A DNA stretch of 64,000 bases from Prevotellaceae bacterium (GCA_031258195.1 JAIRNF010000009.1:1-64000), one strand, 5' to 3'; positions 16,552 through 27,648 are shown, counted from the stretch's first letter. Program-made: numbers and translations. Notes: a model not told the origin generated them from the letters alone.

Positions 16552-17601
16552 CTATTTAGCGGACTTATTATCATTTAATTGAGTCAGCTGCTTCTTCAGC
16601 TCAAATACATCGTTTCTCAGCTCGCTAAGATTCTTAAATATTGCATATGAACGTTGGTAAACAGTCAAGTCAATACCGGGAGACCCCCTAAGAGTTTTCC
16701 CATCTTTTACGTTACCAATTATACCTGTTTGAGCTGCTGCTATAACTCTGTCGCCAATAACGTTGTGACCGCCAAAACCAGCCTGACCTCCAATCATACA
16801 GTATTTTCCAACCTTTGTAGAGCCCGCAACTCCAACCTGTGCTGCCATTACGGTGCTTTCATCGATAAATACATTATGCGCAACCTGTATTAAATTATCA
16901 AGCTTCACGCCTTTTTTGATAATTGTAGAGCCCATAGTAGCCCGATCAATAGCGGTATTTGCACCTATTTCAACATCATCTTCGATAACAACATTACCAA
17001 GCTGCGGAATTTTTTTATATCCACCATCAGGCAGCGGAGCAAACCCAAAGCCATCCGATCCAAGAACAGCACCGGCATGCAGTATACAGTTTGCGCCTAT
17101 AACGCAATCGTGATAAATTTTTACGCCCGAATAAAGAATCGTTCCATCGCCAATAGTAACACCATCGCCAATGTAAACATGGGGGTATATTTTAACATTA
17201 TTGCCTATTTTTACTTTTTTCCCAATGTATGCAAATGCCCCAACATATACCTTTTTGCCCAGCTTTGCACTCCACGATATCTTTGCCCGCCACGATCGAC
17301 CTTTTTTATTATCTTTTTTTGATTTTTGAAACAACTCGAGCAAAGAAGCAATTCCTTCGTAAGCATCTTCTACACGAATAAGTGTACACTCAACAGGCTT
17401 TTTCAGCTCGTAATTTTTATTGACAAGCACAATTGATGCTTTTGTAGTGTACAAATAGTGTTCGTACTTAGGATTTGCTAAAAAACAAAGCTGTCCGGGT
17501 TTACCTTGTTCTATACGGGCAAATGAGGTTACGGCAATTTCGGGATTACCTTCGACTTCGCCACCCAGATATTCGGCAATTACGCTTGCAGTATATTCCA
17601 T
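16552..17601 (-). CDS. lpxD: UDP-3-O-(3-hydroxyacyl)glucosamine N-acyltransferase
   Basis: Third step of lipid A synthesis, adding the N-linked acyl chain. The 349-aa protein has the LpxD N-terminal uridine-binding domain (ASVIAEYLGGEVEGNPEI, CFLANPKYEHYLYTT) and a hexapeptide beta-helix (about 110-310: VYVGAFAYIGKKVKIGNNVK, TIGDGTILYSGVKIY). The acyl-transfer His is in QVAHNVFIDEST. It ends with a short helix (FKNLSELRNDVFELKKQL) of the trimeric coiled coil. Normal length. It is separated from lpxC by a terminator-promoter overlap, so it is probably transcribed on its own. Confidence 0.95.
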   Translation of the reverse strand: MEYTASVIAEYLGGEVEGNPEIAVTSFARIEQGKPGQLCFLANPKYEHYLYTTKASIVLVNKNYELKKPVECTLIRVEDAYEGIASLLELFQKSKKDNKKGRSWRAKISWSAKLGKKVYVGAFAYIGKKVKIGNNVKIYPHVYIGDGVTIGDGTILYSGVKIYHDCVIGANCILHAGAVLGSDGFGFAPLPDGGYKKIPQLGNVVIEDDVEIGANTAIDRATMGSTIIKKGVKLDNLIQVAHNVFIDESTVMAAQVGVAGSTKVGKYCMIGGQAGFGGHNVIGDRVIAAAQTGIIGNVKDGKTLRGSPGIDLTVYQRSYAIFKNLSELRNDVFELKKQLTQLNDNKSAK

Positions 17602-17674
17602 ATGAGTTTTCTTTAAACTACAAAAATATACAAAAACTAATAGCAGATATCTATCAACTATTAACTATTTGTTT

Positions 17675-17682
17675 TATTTTTG
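17675..17682 (+). promoter_or_regulatory. Promoter -7 box of fbp
   Basis: TATTTTTG lies 25 bp before the fbp ATG, with TTTG in ACTATTTG about 12 bp further upstream. It matches TAnnTTTG; the -33 spacing is shorter than ideal. Confidence 0.5.
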
Positions 17683-17707
17683 TTTACAATTTAAAACTTT
17701 TCTCGCT

Positions 17708-18730
17708 ATGGCACAAAATAAGTTGATTACCTTATCTGAATTTATTCTTCAACGTCAAGCAGAATTTCCTTATGCTAAAGGAGAGTTAACAAGACTTCTC
17801 CACCACTTAGGTGTTGCTGCTAAATTCGTACACAAAAAGGTGAGTAAAGCGGGACTGGTTGACATACTAGGCTCGTCAGGAAATACAAATGTGCAAGGCG
17901 AAGATCAAAAGAAGCTGGATGCTTTTGCACACTTAGAGTTTGCCGAAATGATGCTGGCTAGCGAAGAATGCTGCGGCATTGCGTCTGAAGAAAGTGATGG
18001 CATAATCTGTTCCGATAATCCACAAGCAAAAGGAGCCGGATATGTACTTTGTATAGATCCGCTGGATGGCTCGTCGAATATAGATGTAAACGTTTCTGTA
18101 GGTACAATATTTTCTATTTACCGCCGTATTAGTCCTCGCGGGCAAGATCCTGTTCTCGAAGATTTTTTACAATCGGGCGCGCGACAAGTAGCGGCAGGTT
18201 ATATTATTTACGGTTCTTCTACGATGCTTGTTTACACAACAGGTGCCGGTGTTTACGGATTTACGCTCGACCCTTCTATCGGTGAGTTTTGTCTATCAAA
18301 TCTAAGTATGAAAACGCCAAAAACCGGCAATATTTACTCTGTTAACCAAGGCTATTTTACACGCTTCCCTCAAGGGATTAAGGAGTATATAAAGTATTGC
18401 GAAGAAAAAGATGACGCGACAAACAGACCGTATAGCTTAAGATATATTGGCAGCCTTGTTGCCGATTTTCATCGTAATATGCTTAAAGGTGGCATTTACT
18501 TATACCCTCCAACCGCTGCGAATCCAAACGGTAAGCTACGGCTGTTATACGAATGCAACCCAATAGCTTTTTTGGCAGAGCAATCAGGCGGAAAGGCTTC
18601 TACAGGTTACGAACGGGTGCTATCAATAAAGCCAGCCGAAATACATCAGCGTATTCCGTTTGTTGTGGGTTCTGCCGAAATGGTAACAAAGGCGGAAGAG
18701 TTCTTAAAAATGCATCCAGATAAAGACTAG
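17708..18730 (+). CDS. fbp: Fructose-1,6-bisphosphatase class I
   Basis: Gluconeogenic enzyme hydrolysing fructose 1,6-bisphosphate. The 340-aa protein begins [20 protein letters not shown]; the track start at 17669 would overlap the promoter. Class I motifs are intact: [21 protein letters not shown] (metal-binding Glu), [19 protein letters not shown] (metal-binding DxxDGS) and [24 protein letters not shown] (substrate pocket). It converges with the following gene with only 7 bp between stops. Cytoplasmic, stand-alone gene. Confidence 0.95.
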   Translation: MAQNKLITLSEFILQRQAEFPYAKGELTRLLHHLGVAAKFVHKKVSKAGLVDILGSSGNTNVQGEDQKKLDAFAHLEFAEMMLASEECCGIASEESDGIICSDNPQAKGAGYVLCIDPLDGSSNIDVNVSVGTIFSIYRRISPRGQDPVLEDFLQSGARQVAAGYIIYGSSTMLVYTTGAGVYGFTLDPSIGEFCLSNLSMKTPKTGNIYSVNQGYFTRFPQGIKEYIKYCEEKDDATNRPYSLRYIGSLVADFHRNMLKGGIYLYPPTAANPNGKLRLLYECNPIAFLAEQSGGKASTGYERVLSIKPAEIHQRIPFVVGSAEMVTKAEEFLKMHPDKD

Positions 18731-18737
18731 AAAATTA

Positions 18738-19543
18738 CTAATAATAGGCTTCTTCTATAGGATTAACTAGCAGGGCTTCTCCATCTGCCCATTTTATCCA
18801 GCCTTCTTTAGGGAAAATATCTTCTTCTTCCCAGTAGGAATTTTGTGTCTCAACTTTAGCCCACTCCCCCACAAGTTCTTTTATGGTAAAAACTCCATAG
18901 TATTTTGAGGAGTAGATGAGCGAACCATTGGGCGCATCATATACCTGAGGGCTATCTAAATAAGCATGCCATATCCGCTTAAAGTACTCATCCCATAGCT
19001 CTCGAAGAAACCAAGGATGATCGGATGAGCCGCTATTATGATCCATTACCCAATACTGCTCTCCCTTACTATATAGCGTATGATGCTCGTCCAGCTTAAT
19101 TACAGCTACTTCAAATGTATCTTCATCCGGTACCACCTCAAAACCATCATCCGCTAATGCCGTCATTCTAAAAACCAGCTGTGGCGCAAAATATACAAGC
19201 CCACAATTATATTATCTTTTGCTTCGCTGTCTGTATCTCCCCTATAAAACTTCATAGGATTCATTACCTTTTGACTTGTCCCTGTTACTAAAAAACTTCC
19301 TTTATCTTCGCCAGATTCATGTCTAGAAAAAAGAAGAGAGTCGAAAGGAACCGTATCCTCTACTGTTCTATATAATGGGATAGTCTTATTCAGGCTTACC
19401 TGCAAACGACCTATCCCAATTGTCTTATCAATTTTAATACCGCTATTTTCTTTGTTATCCATAACTACTTTTTTCTGTTCAACTTCACATGACACAAGCA
19501 TTATTACGGCAAATAAAAAGAATGTTATGGCTCTCATAAGCAT
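18738..19543 (-). pseudogene. SH3-like secreted lipoprotein, frameshifted paralog
   Basis: Two track ORFs (19163-19543 and 18738-19166) are halves of one gene. The N-terminal half has a lipoprotein signal (FFLFAVIMLVSC) and the stretch TIGIGRLQVSLNKTIPLYRT. The C-terminal half carries FEVVPDEDTFEVAVIKLDEH and WIKWADGEALLVNPIEEAYY. Alignment with the intact neighbour (19619-20386) shows the break at GTGGGCTTG: one more G would restore GLVYFAPQLVFRMTAL. The terminal region (GEWAKV...GWIKWADG) looks SH3-like by eye. Function unknown. Either a genuine frameshift or a one-base sequencing error; the context of decay favours the former. Confidence 0.75.
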
Positions 19544-19562
19544 AAGGTTAATTATAAACTAT

Positions 19563-19596
19563 AAAAGGACTAGCAACATTTATGCCAATCCTTTTT
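19563..19596 (-). terminator. Possible weak terminator between the SH3-like paralogs
   Basis: AAAAGGA pairs with TCCTTTT around a 19-nt loop, and a short T stretch follows on the minus strand. The stem is short, so read-through into the downstream paralog is possible. Confidence 0.35.
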
Positions 19597-19618
19597 ACCT
19601 GTGTTGTACTTTATACGG

Positions 19619-20386
19619 CTAATAGTAAACTTCTTCTAAAGGAGTAACTAAAATATTTTTACCATCGGTCCATCTTAGCCAAGCCTCATCGCGGACACCA
19701 TCTGGCTGCTCACCAGTAAGGCGTACTTTTACCCATTCGCCTATGGTATATACTACTTGAAACGATAGTTTTCCGTCTGGAGATATAAGAAGACTGCCAT
19801 TGGGATTATCGTAAAGCTGAGGATTGGTAATTTGTATAGCCGTAAGACGCTTTAAATAGTTAGCCCACGATTCGTATAGAAACCATGCGGGATCAGCGGC
19901 TTCGCGGCTATGGTTTAGCGACCAGTATGGCGCTCCGTTAGTATAAAGCGTATGGTTTTTATCTTTCTTAATTATGCAGGTCTCAAACGTATTCTCATTA
20001 AGTACTACTTCAAAACCACCTTTAATCAAGTTAATAACTCTAAGCACTAACACCGGATGGTAATATGCCCGACCTGCTTCAACGTTTGCCGCCGCTTCAT
20101 TATAAGAGTTGCCGGGATAAAAAATAAATGGCACAATATCAAACTTGGATAGCGTTGACATTGTAAACCTGCCCTTATCTATGCCGTCTGTAATTTTAGT
20201 AAAGCAAAGCGTGTCAATGGCTCTAATATCTTCAACCGATTTATAAAACGGTATCGAATCGTTTAAACTAATCTGCAAACGACCTATACCAACTGTACGA
20301 TCTACTGTTTGAAGCGATTTTGCTTGTGCCCAAACACCACTTGCCGTAGCTAACAAAAAAACGATTAGCAGTAATCTTAGCTTCAT
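19619..20386 (-). CDS. Secreted protein with SH3-like C-terminus, unknown function
   Basis: 255 aa with a Sec signal peptide (LRLLLIVFLLATASGVWAQA). It shares its layout with the broken paralog downstream: VGIGRLQISLNDSIPFYKSV near the N-terminus, FEVVLNENTFETCIIKKDKN in the middle and EAWLRWTDGKNILVTPLEEV at the end. The GEWVKVRL...WLRWTDG pattern resembles bacterial SH3-like folds, which often bind cell-wall peptides; this is inference. Unlike its paralog it lacks a lipobox Cys. The pair probably arose by tandem duplication. I do not recognise a named family. Confidence 0.65.
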   Translation of the reverse strand: MKLRLLLIVFLLATASGVWAQAKSLQTVDRTVGIGRLQISLNDSIPFYKSVEDIRAIDTLCFTKITDGIDKGRFTMSTLSKFDIVPFIFYPGNSYNEAAANVEAGRAYYHPVLVLRVINLIKGGFEVVLNENTFETCIIKKDKNHTLYTNGAPYWSLNHSREAADPAWFLYESWANYLKRLTAIQITNPQLYDNPNGSLLISPDGKLSFQVVYTIGEWVKVRLTGEQPDGVRDEAWLRWTDGKNILVTPLEEVYY

Positions 20387-20406
20387 AGAATTAAGTTTTG
20401 GTTAGG

Positions 20407-20414
20407 CAAAGATA
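20407..20414 (-). promoter_or_regulatory. Promoter -7 box of the SH3-like protein gene
   Basis: TATCTTTG on the minus strand followed by GCC, 21 bp upstream of the ATG at 20386. It abuts the eno terminator, so this gene is separately initiated. Confidence 0.65.
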
Positions 20415-20426
20415 TAAGAAAATAAC

Positions 20427-20456
20427 AAAGGCCTGACAAATGAATGCCAAGCCTTT
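20427..20456 (-). terminator. eno terminator
   Basis: On the minus strand AAAGGCTTGGCA pairs with TGTCAGGCCTTT with small imperfections, followed by a T-rich tract. It lies 20 bp past the eno stop. Confidence 0.65.
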
Positions 20457-20476
20457 ATGGTTAATTAGCTATTTGA

Positions 20477-21793
<1,317 letters not shown>

Positions 21794-21864
21794 TTAATTG
21801 TTAAACTTCTATCCTTAGGTTTTGTTCATAAATAAAGGAGGATAAAACAAATTCTCCCATGTTA

Positions 21865-21872
21865 CAAAAGTA
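21865..21872 (-). promoter_or_regulatory. Promoter -7 box of eno
   Basis: TACTTTTG on the minus strand, about 86 bp before the eno start, implying a leader of roughly 80 nt. The leader contains a GGAGAATTTG and TCCTCC stretch that could pair, but I see no known riboswitch. Confidence 0.6.
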
Positions 21873-21942
21873 GTAAAAATAACCGTATCAATGCTGTTTG
21901 TCTCAGCACTTCTATGTGCTACTTTTGCTGGTTAGCTACACC

Positions 21943-21990
21943 TAAAACGTAAAAGGGAAAGGCTTTAAAGCCTTTCCCTTTTACGTTTTA
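21943..21990. terminator. Perfect 48-bp palindrome, terminator after rplQ
   Basis: TAAAACGTAAAAGGGAAAGG and CTTT are mirrored without any loop base, giving 24-bp arms. It closes the ribosomal superoperon 23 bp past the rplQ stop and has T-rich ends on both strands. A gapless palindrome of this length is notable and may also form a cruciform. Confidence 0.75.
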
Positions 21991-22013
21991 TCGGAAAATA
22001 GTATATATTTTTC

Positions 22014-22589
22014 TTATTCTTCAGCAGGCGTTTCGGTAACCTCTGCTGTAGGTGCTTCTGGTTGTTGTTCTTCAACCTTTGCTTCCACTTCTTCTACCTT
22101 TGCCTCAGCAGCTTTTGCTTTCTTTGCTGTGGTTTTAGGCTCTGCCGAATCATCGGTTTTCTTAGCCGCGCGGCTACGACGGGTTGTTTTCTTAACCTCT
22201 TTCTTAGGTGTAGCAGATGCCAACATTGCCTCGTTGAAATCTACCAACTCCATCATTGCCATTTCGGCAGCATCGCCTTGACGAAATCCGATCTTAAGGA
22301 TACGGGTATATCCGCCCGGACGATCGGCAATCTTAGGTGCTACGTTACGGAATAATTCGGTAACCGCATATTTATCTTTTAAATGGCTGAACACCATACG
22401 GCGAGAATGGGTAGTATCGTCCTTCGACTTGGTAATCAAAGGCTCAACATAGGTTCTCAGCACTTTTGCTCTAGCCAAAGTGGTTTCGATACGCTTGTGC
22501 ATAATAAGCGAACTTGCCATGTTAGCCAACATTGCTTTACGGTGTCCCGCTTGTCTTCCCAGATGGTTGTTTTTATTATTATGTCTCAT
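22014..22589 (-). CDS. rplQ: 50S ribosomal protein L17, extended C-terminus
   Basis: L17 lines the exit-tunnel side of the large subunit. Residues 1-120 are canonical ([60 protein letters not shown]). The remaining 70 residues form a low-complexity Lys/Ala then Glu/Ala-rich tail ([34 protein letters not shown]), longer than E. coli L17 (127 aa). Such tails occur in Bacteroidota and are probably disordered. Last gene of the alpha operon, 8 bp after rpoA. Confidence 0.96.
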   Translation of the reverse strand: MRHNNKNNHLGRQAGHRKAMLANMASSLIMHKRIETTLARAKVLRTYVEPLITKSKDDTTHSRRMVFSHLKDKYAVTELFRNVAPKIADRPGGYTRILKIGFRQGDAAEMAMMELVDFNEAMLASATPKKEVKKTTRRSRAAKKTDDSAEPKTTAKKAKAAEAKVEEVEAKVEEQQPEAPTAEVTETPAEE

Positions 22590-22597
22590 AGCCTTTG

Positions 22598-23590
22598 CTA
22601 CTCTTTGTCTAGTTTATATTTAGATACATCCATTCCGAATGAAAGGTTGTTTGCTTCCAACAAATCATCCAATTCTGATAGCGATTTCTTACCAAAGTTT
22701 CTGAACTTTAGAAGGTCGTTCTTGCTGAACTTAACCAGCTCGCCAAGCGTTTCAACCTCTGCCGCCTTCAAGCAGTTTAATGCTCTAACAGAAAGGTCTA
22801 AGTCAACAAGGCGTTGCTTAAGTAGCTGGCGCATGTGTAGCGATTCTTCGTCGAACTCTTCGCTAACTACCTTTTCGCCTACATCAACCGTAATCTTTTC
22901 GTCTGAGAATAGCATGAAGTGGTAGATAAGAATCTTAGCCGCCTCTTTCAGCGCATCTTTCGGATGAATTGAGTTATCGGTAGTTATTTCAAGCGTTAGC
23001 TTTTCGTAGTCGGTCTTCTGCTCTACACGGTAGTTATCTACTGCAAACTTTACGTTCTTAATAGGCGTAAAGATCGCATCAATAGGAATAACGCCTATTT
23101 CAGCATCAGCAGGTTTGTTCTCTTCCGCAGGAACGTAGCCTCTACCCTTACCAATTGTAAACTCAATCTGAAGCTTAACGTTCGGCTCCATCCGGCATAT
23201 TACCAAATCGGAGTTAAGTACCTTGAAGGCAGAAAGCGATCCTGAAAGGAAACCCGCTTTAAACTCGTTCTGACCGGTTACTGTTACACTTACTTTTTCG
23301 GCATCAACACCTTCTACAATCTGCTTCAGCCTTATTTGTTTCAGGTTAAGAATGATATCTACCATATTCTCGATAACGCCGGGAATAGTGGCAAACTCAT
23401 GATCAACACCTGTAATTTTTACCGAGGTAATCGCATAACCTTCCAAGGAGGAAAGCAGAATACGCCTCAGCGCGTTCCCGACAGTAATACCGTAACCCGG
23501 TTCTAACGGTCGGAACTCGAAACGCCCGAAAGAGTCGGTCGAGTCAAGCATTATCACCTTGTCAGGTTTTTGGAATGCTAGTATTGCCAT
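22598..23590 (-). CDS. rpoA: RNA polymerase subunit alpha
   Basis: 330 aa. The N-terminal dimerisation domain (1-~230) has [29 protein letters not shown], the site contacting beta and beta'. The C-terminal domain (~255-320, [33 protein letters not shown]) binds UP elements and regulators. It lies between rpsD and rplQ, the standard alpha-operon position. Intact. Confidence 0.98.
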   Translation of the reverse strand: MAILAFQKPDKVIMLDSTDSFGRFEFRPLEPGYGITVGNALRRILLSSLEGYAITSVKITGVDHEFATIPGVIENMVDIILNLKQIRLKQIVEGVDAEKVSVTVTGQNEFKAGFLSGSLSAFKVLNSDLVICRMEPNVKLQIEFTIGKGRGYVPAEENKPADAEIGVIPIDAIFTPIKNVKFAVDNYRVEQKTDYEKLTLEITTDNSIHPKDALKEAAKILIYHFMLFSDEKITVDVGEKVVSEEFDEESLHMRQLLKQRLVDLDLSVRALNCLKAAEVETLGELVKFSKNDLLKFRNFGKKSLSELDDLLEANNLSFGMDVSKYKLDKE

Positions 23591-23663
23591 AGTTTTATTA
23601 TTAATTGAATACTTCGGTTCTTTTTTTAAACATAGATATCTTCGGTTAGGTACTCTTTACTCA

Positions 23664-24272
23664 TTACTTTGAGTACAACTCCACTATCAGCTGCTCGTTG
23701 ATAGTTTCGGGAATCTCTGTTTTTTCAGGGCGGTTGATAAACTTACCGGTAAGGTTTGCTCCATCCCACTCTAACCAAGAATACTTGCTGATAGAACCTT
23801 TTCCTACAGCGTCTTGAATAACTTCTAATGCTTTAGATTTTTCGCGAACACCAATAACATCGCCCGGCTTAACGCTGTACGACGGAACGTTTGTAACGTT
23901 TCCGTTAACAATGATATGACGGTGAGATACCAGCTGACGTGCAGCTGCTCTGGTAGGCGCTATACCAAGACGATATACCAGATTATCTAAACGACTTTCG
24001 AGAAGAATAATCAGGTTTTCACCTTTACGTCCTTTCATGCGCGAAGCTTGCTCGAATAGGTTACGGAACTGACGCTCTAGTAAGCCGTAGGTATATTTTA
24101 CTTTCTGCTTTTCTTGCAGTTGAGTACCATACTCAGAAACTTTTTTTCTTTTTTTAGCCAAACCATGCTGTCCCGGAGGATAGTTTTTCTTTTCGAAATG
24201 CTTATCTGGTCCGAAGATCGGCTCGCCGAACTTACGCGCAATTTTGCTGGTTGGTCCTGTATATCTTGCCAT
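23664..24272 (-). CDS. rpsD: 30S ribosomal protein S4
   Basis: Primary 16S 5'-domain binding protein and, in many bacteria, translational repressor of the alpha operon. The 202-aa sequence starts [21 protein letters not shown] and has the S4 RNA-binding domain at about 95-155 ([32 protein letters not shown]). It lacks the Cys zinc knuckle of some S4 proteins (C-minus form). The 73-bp gap to rpoA is the largest inside this operon. Confidence 0.97.
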   Translation of the reverse strand: MARYTGPTSKIARKFGEPIFGPDKHFEKKNYPPGQHGLAKKRKKVSEYGTQLQEKQKVKYTYGLLERQFRNLFEQASRMKGRKGENLIILLESRLDNLVYRLGIAPTRAAARQLVSHRHIIVNGNVTNVPSYSVKPGDVIGVREKSKALEVIQDAVGKGSISKYSWLEWDGANLTGKFINRPEKTEIPETINEQLIVELYSK

Positions 24273-24303
24273 TTCTCTTAATTTGAATGATTAACAACGT
24301 AGG

Positions 24304-24693
24304 TTATACTCTTCTTCTTCCCTTAGGGCGACAGCCGTTGTGAGGAAGTGGAGTAACGTCAACTATTTCGGTAACCTCTATTCCGCGTGAGTGAATGCTA
24401 CGGATGGCTGATTCTCTTCCCGATCCAGGACCTTTTACGTAAACTTTTACTTTACGTAAGCCTAAATCGTAAGCTACTTTAGCGCAATCTTCGGCAGCAG
24501 TCTGAGCGGCGTAAGGAGTATTCTTTTTAGAACCTCTGAAACCCATCTTTCCTGCCGATGACCAACTAATAACCTGACCATCGTTGTTCGTCAAAGAAAT
24601 AATAATATTATTGAAGGTTGAGTGAATGTGAGCTTGCCCTACAGCCTCAATTTTTACAACTCTTTTTTTAGTTGTTCCCGGTTTCTTTGCCAT
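24304..24693 (-). CDS. rpsK: 30S ribosomal protein S11
   Basis: Platform protein near the E site and the mRNA exit. The 129-aa product shows [40 protein letters not shown] and the C-terminal [17 protein letters not shown]. It lies 9 bp from rpsM and 31 bp from rpsD, consistent with one transcript. Confidence 0.97.
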   Translation of the reverse strand: MAKKPGTTKKRVVKIEAVGQAHIHSTFNNIIISLTNNDGQVISWSSAGKMGFRGSKKNTPYAAQTAAEDCAKVAYDLGLRKVKVYVKGPGSGRESAIRSIHSRGIEVTEIVDVTPLPHNGCRPKGRRRV

Positions 24694-24702
24694 TGTTACT
24701 TA

Positions 24703-25080
24703 CTATTTAGTTGCTTTTTTCTTATTTGCTACAGTTTTCTTTCTACCTTTTCGGGTACGAGCGTTATTCTTAGTACTCTGTCCACGTACAGGAAGACTGA
24801 TACGATGACGGATTCCCCTGTAGCATCCAATGTCCATTAAACGCTTAATGTTTAGCTGGACCATTGAGCGCAACTCTCCCTCAATTTTGTAGTTCTCGCC
24901 AATAATGCTACGAATAGCAGCAATTTGGTCGTCGTTCCAATCCTTAACTTTTATATCGAAATCGATACTTGCTTGGCTAAGGATTGAGCGTGATGTGCTT
25001 CTACCTATTCCGTAGATATAGGTAAGCCCTATCTCGCCTCTTTTATTCTTTGGTAAATCAACACCAGCAATACGTGCCAT
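24703..25080 (-). CDS. rpsM: 30S ribosomal protein S13
   Basis: Head protein contacting the P-site tRNA and forming bridges to L5. The 125-aa sequence begins [26 protein letters not shown] (helix-two-turn-helix) and ends with the basic tail [18 protein letters not shown]. It follows rpmJ by 28 bp. Confidence 0.97.
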   Translation of the reverse strand: MARIAGVDLPKNKRGEIGLTYIYGIGRSTSRSILSQASIDFDIKVKDWNDDQIAAIRSIIGENYKIEGELRSMVQLNIKRLMDIGCYRGIRHRISLPVRGQSTKNNARTRKGRKKTVANKKKATK

Positions 25081-25108
25081 ATTATTATTTTAATGTGTTT
25101 TTACTGAA

Positions 25109-25225
25109 TTATCCTTGGCGCATTTTAAACTTAGGGTTCTTTTTGCAGATAACGTATAAACGACCTTTGCGTTTTACGATTTTGCAATCTTCACTGCGCT
25201 TTTTAATAGATGCTCTAACTTTCAT
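25109..25225 (-). CDS. rpmJ: 50S ribosomal protein L36
   Basis: Too short for the ORF track. The minus strand reads [20 protein letters not shown], then [18 protein letters not shown], 38 aa. The zinc ligands of the C-plus form (C-x2-C-x12-C-x4-H) are only partly present: one early Cys (C14) and one in VICKKN. The expected His is missing (KMRQG), as in the Bacteroidota form of L36. It sits in the conserved infA-rpmJ-rpsM order. Confidence 0.93.
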   Translation of the reverse strand: MKVRASIKKRSEDCKIVKRKGRLYVICKKNPKFKMRQG

Positions 25226-25274
25226 TTTTGTTGTATTTGTTTGTCAGCCCAAAAAGGTCTAACCATTAAACAAT

Positions 25275-25493
25275 TTACCTATACCTAAAGGTTATACGGC
25301 CTTTTGTTAAGTCGTATGGAGACATCTCTACCTTTACCTTATCGCCCGGCAAAATTTTAATGTAGTGCATTCTCATTTTACCGGAGATATGGGCAATAAT
25401 AGTATGTCCGTTATCCAATTCTACACGAAACATTGCATTCGACAACGCCTCTACGATAACTCCGTCTTTTTCTATGGCCGATTGTTTTGCCAT
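25275..25493 (-). CDS. infA: Translation initiation factor IF-1
   Basis: 72-aa S1/OB-fold protein that occupies the A site during initiation. The sequence [20 protein letters not shown], then [52 protein letters not shown] is a near-perfect IF-1. It lies 18 bp after map. Confidence 0.98.
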   Translation of the reverse strand: MAKQSAIEKDGVIVEALSNAMFRVELDNGHTIIAHISGKMRMHYIKILPGDKVKVEMSPYDLTKGRITFRYR

Positions 25494-25511
25494 TCGGTTC
25501 TAATAAATTAC

Positions 25512-26291
25512 TTAAACTTTTTGTTGTAATACTTCTTCAACATACTTAAAAGTGGAAAGCACATCGGCTTTACCGTCTTTTACAGCAACTGTTAGCTCGT
25601 AATGAGCCGACATTTTTTTATCGACCGTACGTATCGTCCAACCATCGTTTCCCATGTAGATTTCTTTCTTACCCAAGTTAATCATAGGCTCGATACAGAT
25701 AACCATACCGTTAACCAGCTTCGTACCTTTTCCACGTTTACCGTAATTCGGTACATCCGGACGTTCGTGCATATCGTGACCGATTCCGTGACCGATCATC
25801 TCGCGAACTATCGAAAAACCGTGCGCTTCGGCATACGTTTGTACAGCATTTCCGATGTCGCCCATTCTGTTTCCTGCCTTTACCTGCTCAATACCTTTAA
25901 ATAGGCTCGTCTTTGTAACTTCTAGAAGTTTTGCAACTTCGGGAGAAATCTCCCCAACCGCGAAGGTATAAGCCGAGTCGCCATAAAAGCCGTGAAACCT
26001 GGTACCGCAATCTACCGAAATGATATCGCCTTCATCTAAGCGGTGATTAGAAGGGATACCGTGAACGACAACGCTATTTAAGGACGTACAAAGTGTATTG
26101 GGAAAACCGTTGTATCCCAGAAAACCCGGTTCGGCACCATGATCGCGAATGAACTCTTCTGCCACTTTATCGAGTTCAAGCGTAGTAACTCCCGGTCTGA
26201 CATGTTTTGCAACTTCTGCCAGCGTTTTTGATACTATGAGCGCATTCTCCCGTAGTATCTCAATTTCTTCGTTCGTCTTTAAATTTGCCAC
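25512..26291 (-). CDS. map: Methionine aminopeptidase type I
   Basis: Removes the initiator Met from nascent proteins. The 259-aa protein has the pita-bread fold ligands: Asp residues in SVDCGTRFHGFYGDSAYTFA, His in GHGIGHDMHERPDVPNYG, Glu in GMVICIEPMINLG and Glu in HYELTVAV. It lacks the N-terminal zinc-finger extension of eukaryotic type I enzymes. It lies between secY and infA, the usual position in this phylum (no adk here). Confidence 0.97.
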   Translation of the reverse strand: MANLKTNEEIEILRENALIVSKTLAEVAKHVRPGVTTLELDKVAEEFIRDHGAEPGFLGYNGFPNTLCTSLNSVVVHGIPSNHRLDEGDIISVDCGTRFHGFYGDSAYTFAVGEISPEVAKLLEVTKTSLFKGIEQVKAGNRMGDIGNAVQTYAEAHGFSIVREMIGHGIGHDMHERPDVPNYGKRGKGTKLVNGMVICIEPMINLGKKEIYMGNDGWTIRTVDKKMSAHYELTVAVKDGKADVLSTFKYVEEVLQQKV

Positions 26292-26325
26292 TAAGTAAAG
26301 AACTTAATAATCTATATAACGTAGG

Positions 26326-27648
26326 CTATGAGCCTGAACGTCCTTTTATTCGTCCGGTTTTCATCAAACCATCGTAGTGTCTCATCAAAAGATGGCTCTC
26401 GATTTGCTTCAACGTATCAAGTACAACACCTACCATAATCAATAGCGAAGTACCTCCAAAGAACTGTGCAAACTGAGGGTTAACGCCCAAAAACTTCTGT
26501 GCTAAAGCAGGCAGGATTGCTACTATAGCCAAAAAGATTGAACCGGGCAGCGTAATTCTAGACATGATAGAGTCTATATACTCAGCCGTTTTCTTACCGG
26601 GCTTAACACCGGGGATGAAACCTCCGTTCTTCTTCATTTCATCTGCCATGTTGGTTGGGTTAACCGTCACGGCAGTGTAGAAGTATGTAAATACAATAAC
26701 TAAAAATGCAAATGTAAAGTTATACCAAAATCCGGTAAAATCGCTAAATGCTATTGCAAAGCTGCTGGTTGCATCAAATCCTGATAGTAACATCGGGATG
26801 AACATTAACGCCTGAGCAAAGATAATAGGCATAACTCCCGCAGAGTTAATCTTTAGCGGAAGATACTGACGCACACCGCCATACTGCTTATTACCTACAA
26901 TACGCTTTGCATACTGTACAGGAACTTTACGAACGCCCTGTACCAACGCTATGGTTGCCATAAAGATAACAAACATCACAACCATTTCTACGATAAACAT
27001 CAGGATACCTCCTGTAGTTTCGCTGAAGCGCGATACAAACTCCGAGAAAAGAGCAAATGGTAAACGGGCAATAATACCTACCATGATGATAAGCGATATA
27101 CCGTTACCTAGCCCTCTATCGGTAATGCGTTCTCCTAACCACATGATGAACATGGTACCGCCAAGAAGAAGAATGGTTGATGTAACGTTAAACAATGTTC
27201 CGCTAACTAAAAACGCGCTTGGTAGTATTTGGTTATGTAAGTTTGCCAAATATGCCGGTCCTTGAAGTAAAAGGATACCAATAGTTAGGTAGCGTGTGTA
27301 CTGGTTAATCTTACGACGTCCGCTCTCTCCCTCACGCTGTAGGCGTTGGAAGTAGGGCACCATAATTCCCAGCAGCTGTATCACGATTGATGCCGAAATG
27401 TATGGCATAACACCTAACGCAAAGATAGAAGCGTTACCAAATGCACCCCCCGAGAACATATTCAGCAGTCCTAGCAGACCTGAAGATGCCTGATCTTGCA
27501 ATCCGCTAAGCGCAGTTGCATCGATACCGGGAAGCACTACAAAACTTCCGATACGGAAAATAATCAATATCAAGAAGGTATAGATAATCCGGTTACGGAG
27601 CTCCTCTATCTTAAAAATATTCTTTAAGGTTTCTATGAACCGTTTCAT
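26326..27648 (-). CDS. secY: Protein translocase subunit SecY
   Basis: Channel subunit of the Sec translocon, 440 aa with ten predicted membrane spans. Conserved stretches include RIGSFVVLPGIDATAL, the plug-region GLLNMFSGGAFGNASIFALG, the MPYISASIVIQLL helix, GERITDRGLGNGISLIIMVGI and the cytosolic loop QGVRKVPVQYAKRIVG that contacts ribosomes and SecA. The stop is 3 bp before... the next gene map is 34 bp downstream and rplO lies 3 bp upstream. Confidence 0.97.
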   Translation of the reverse strand: MKRFIETLKNIFKIEELRNRIIYTFLILIIFRIGSFVVLPGIDATALSGLQDQASSGLLGLLNMFSGGAFGNASIFALGVMPYISASIVIQLLGIMVPYFQRLQREGESGRRKINQYTRYLTIGILLLQGPAYLANLHNQILPSAFLVSGTLFNVTSTILLLGGTMFIMWLGERITDRGLGNGISLIIMVGIIARLPFALFSEFVSRFSETTGGILMFIVEMVVMFVIFMATIALVQGVRKVPVQYAKRIVGNKQYGGVRQYLPLKINSAGVMPIIFAQALMFIPMLLSGFDATSSFAIAFSDFTGFWYNFTFAFLVIVFTYFYTAVTVNPTNMADEMKKNGGFIPGVKPGKKTAEYIDSIMSRITLPGSIFLAIVAILPALAQKFLGVNPQFAQFFGGTSLLIMVGVVLDTLKQIESHLLMRHYDGLMKTGRIKGRSGS

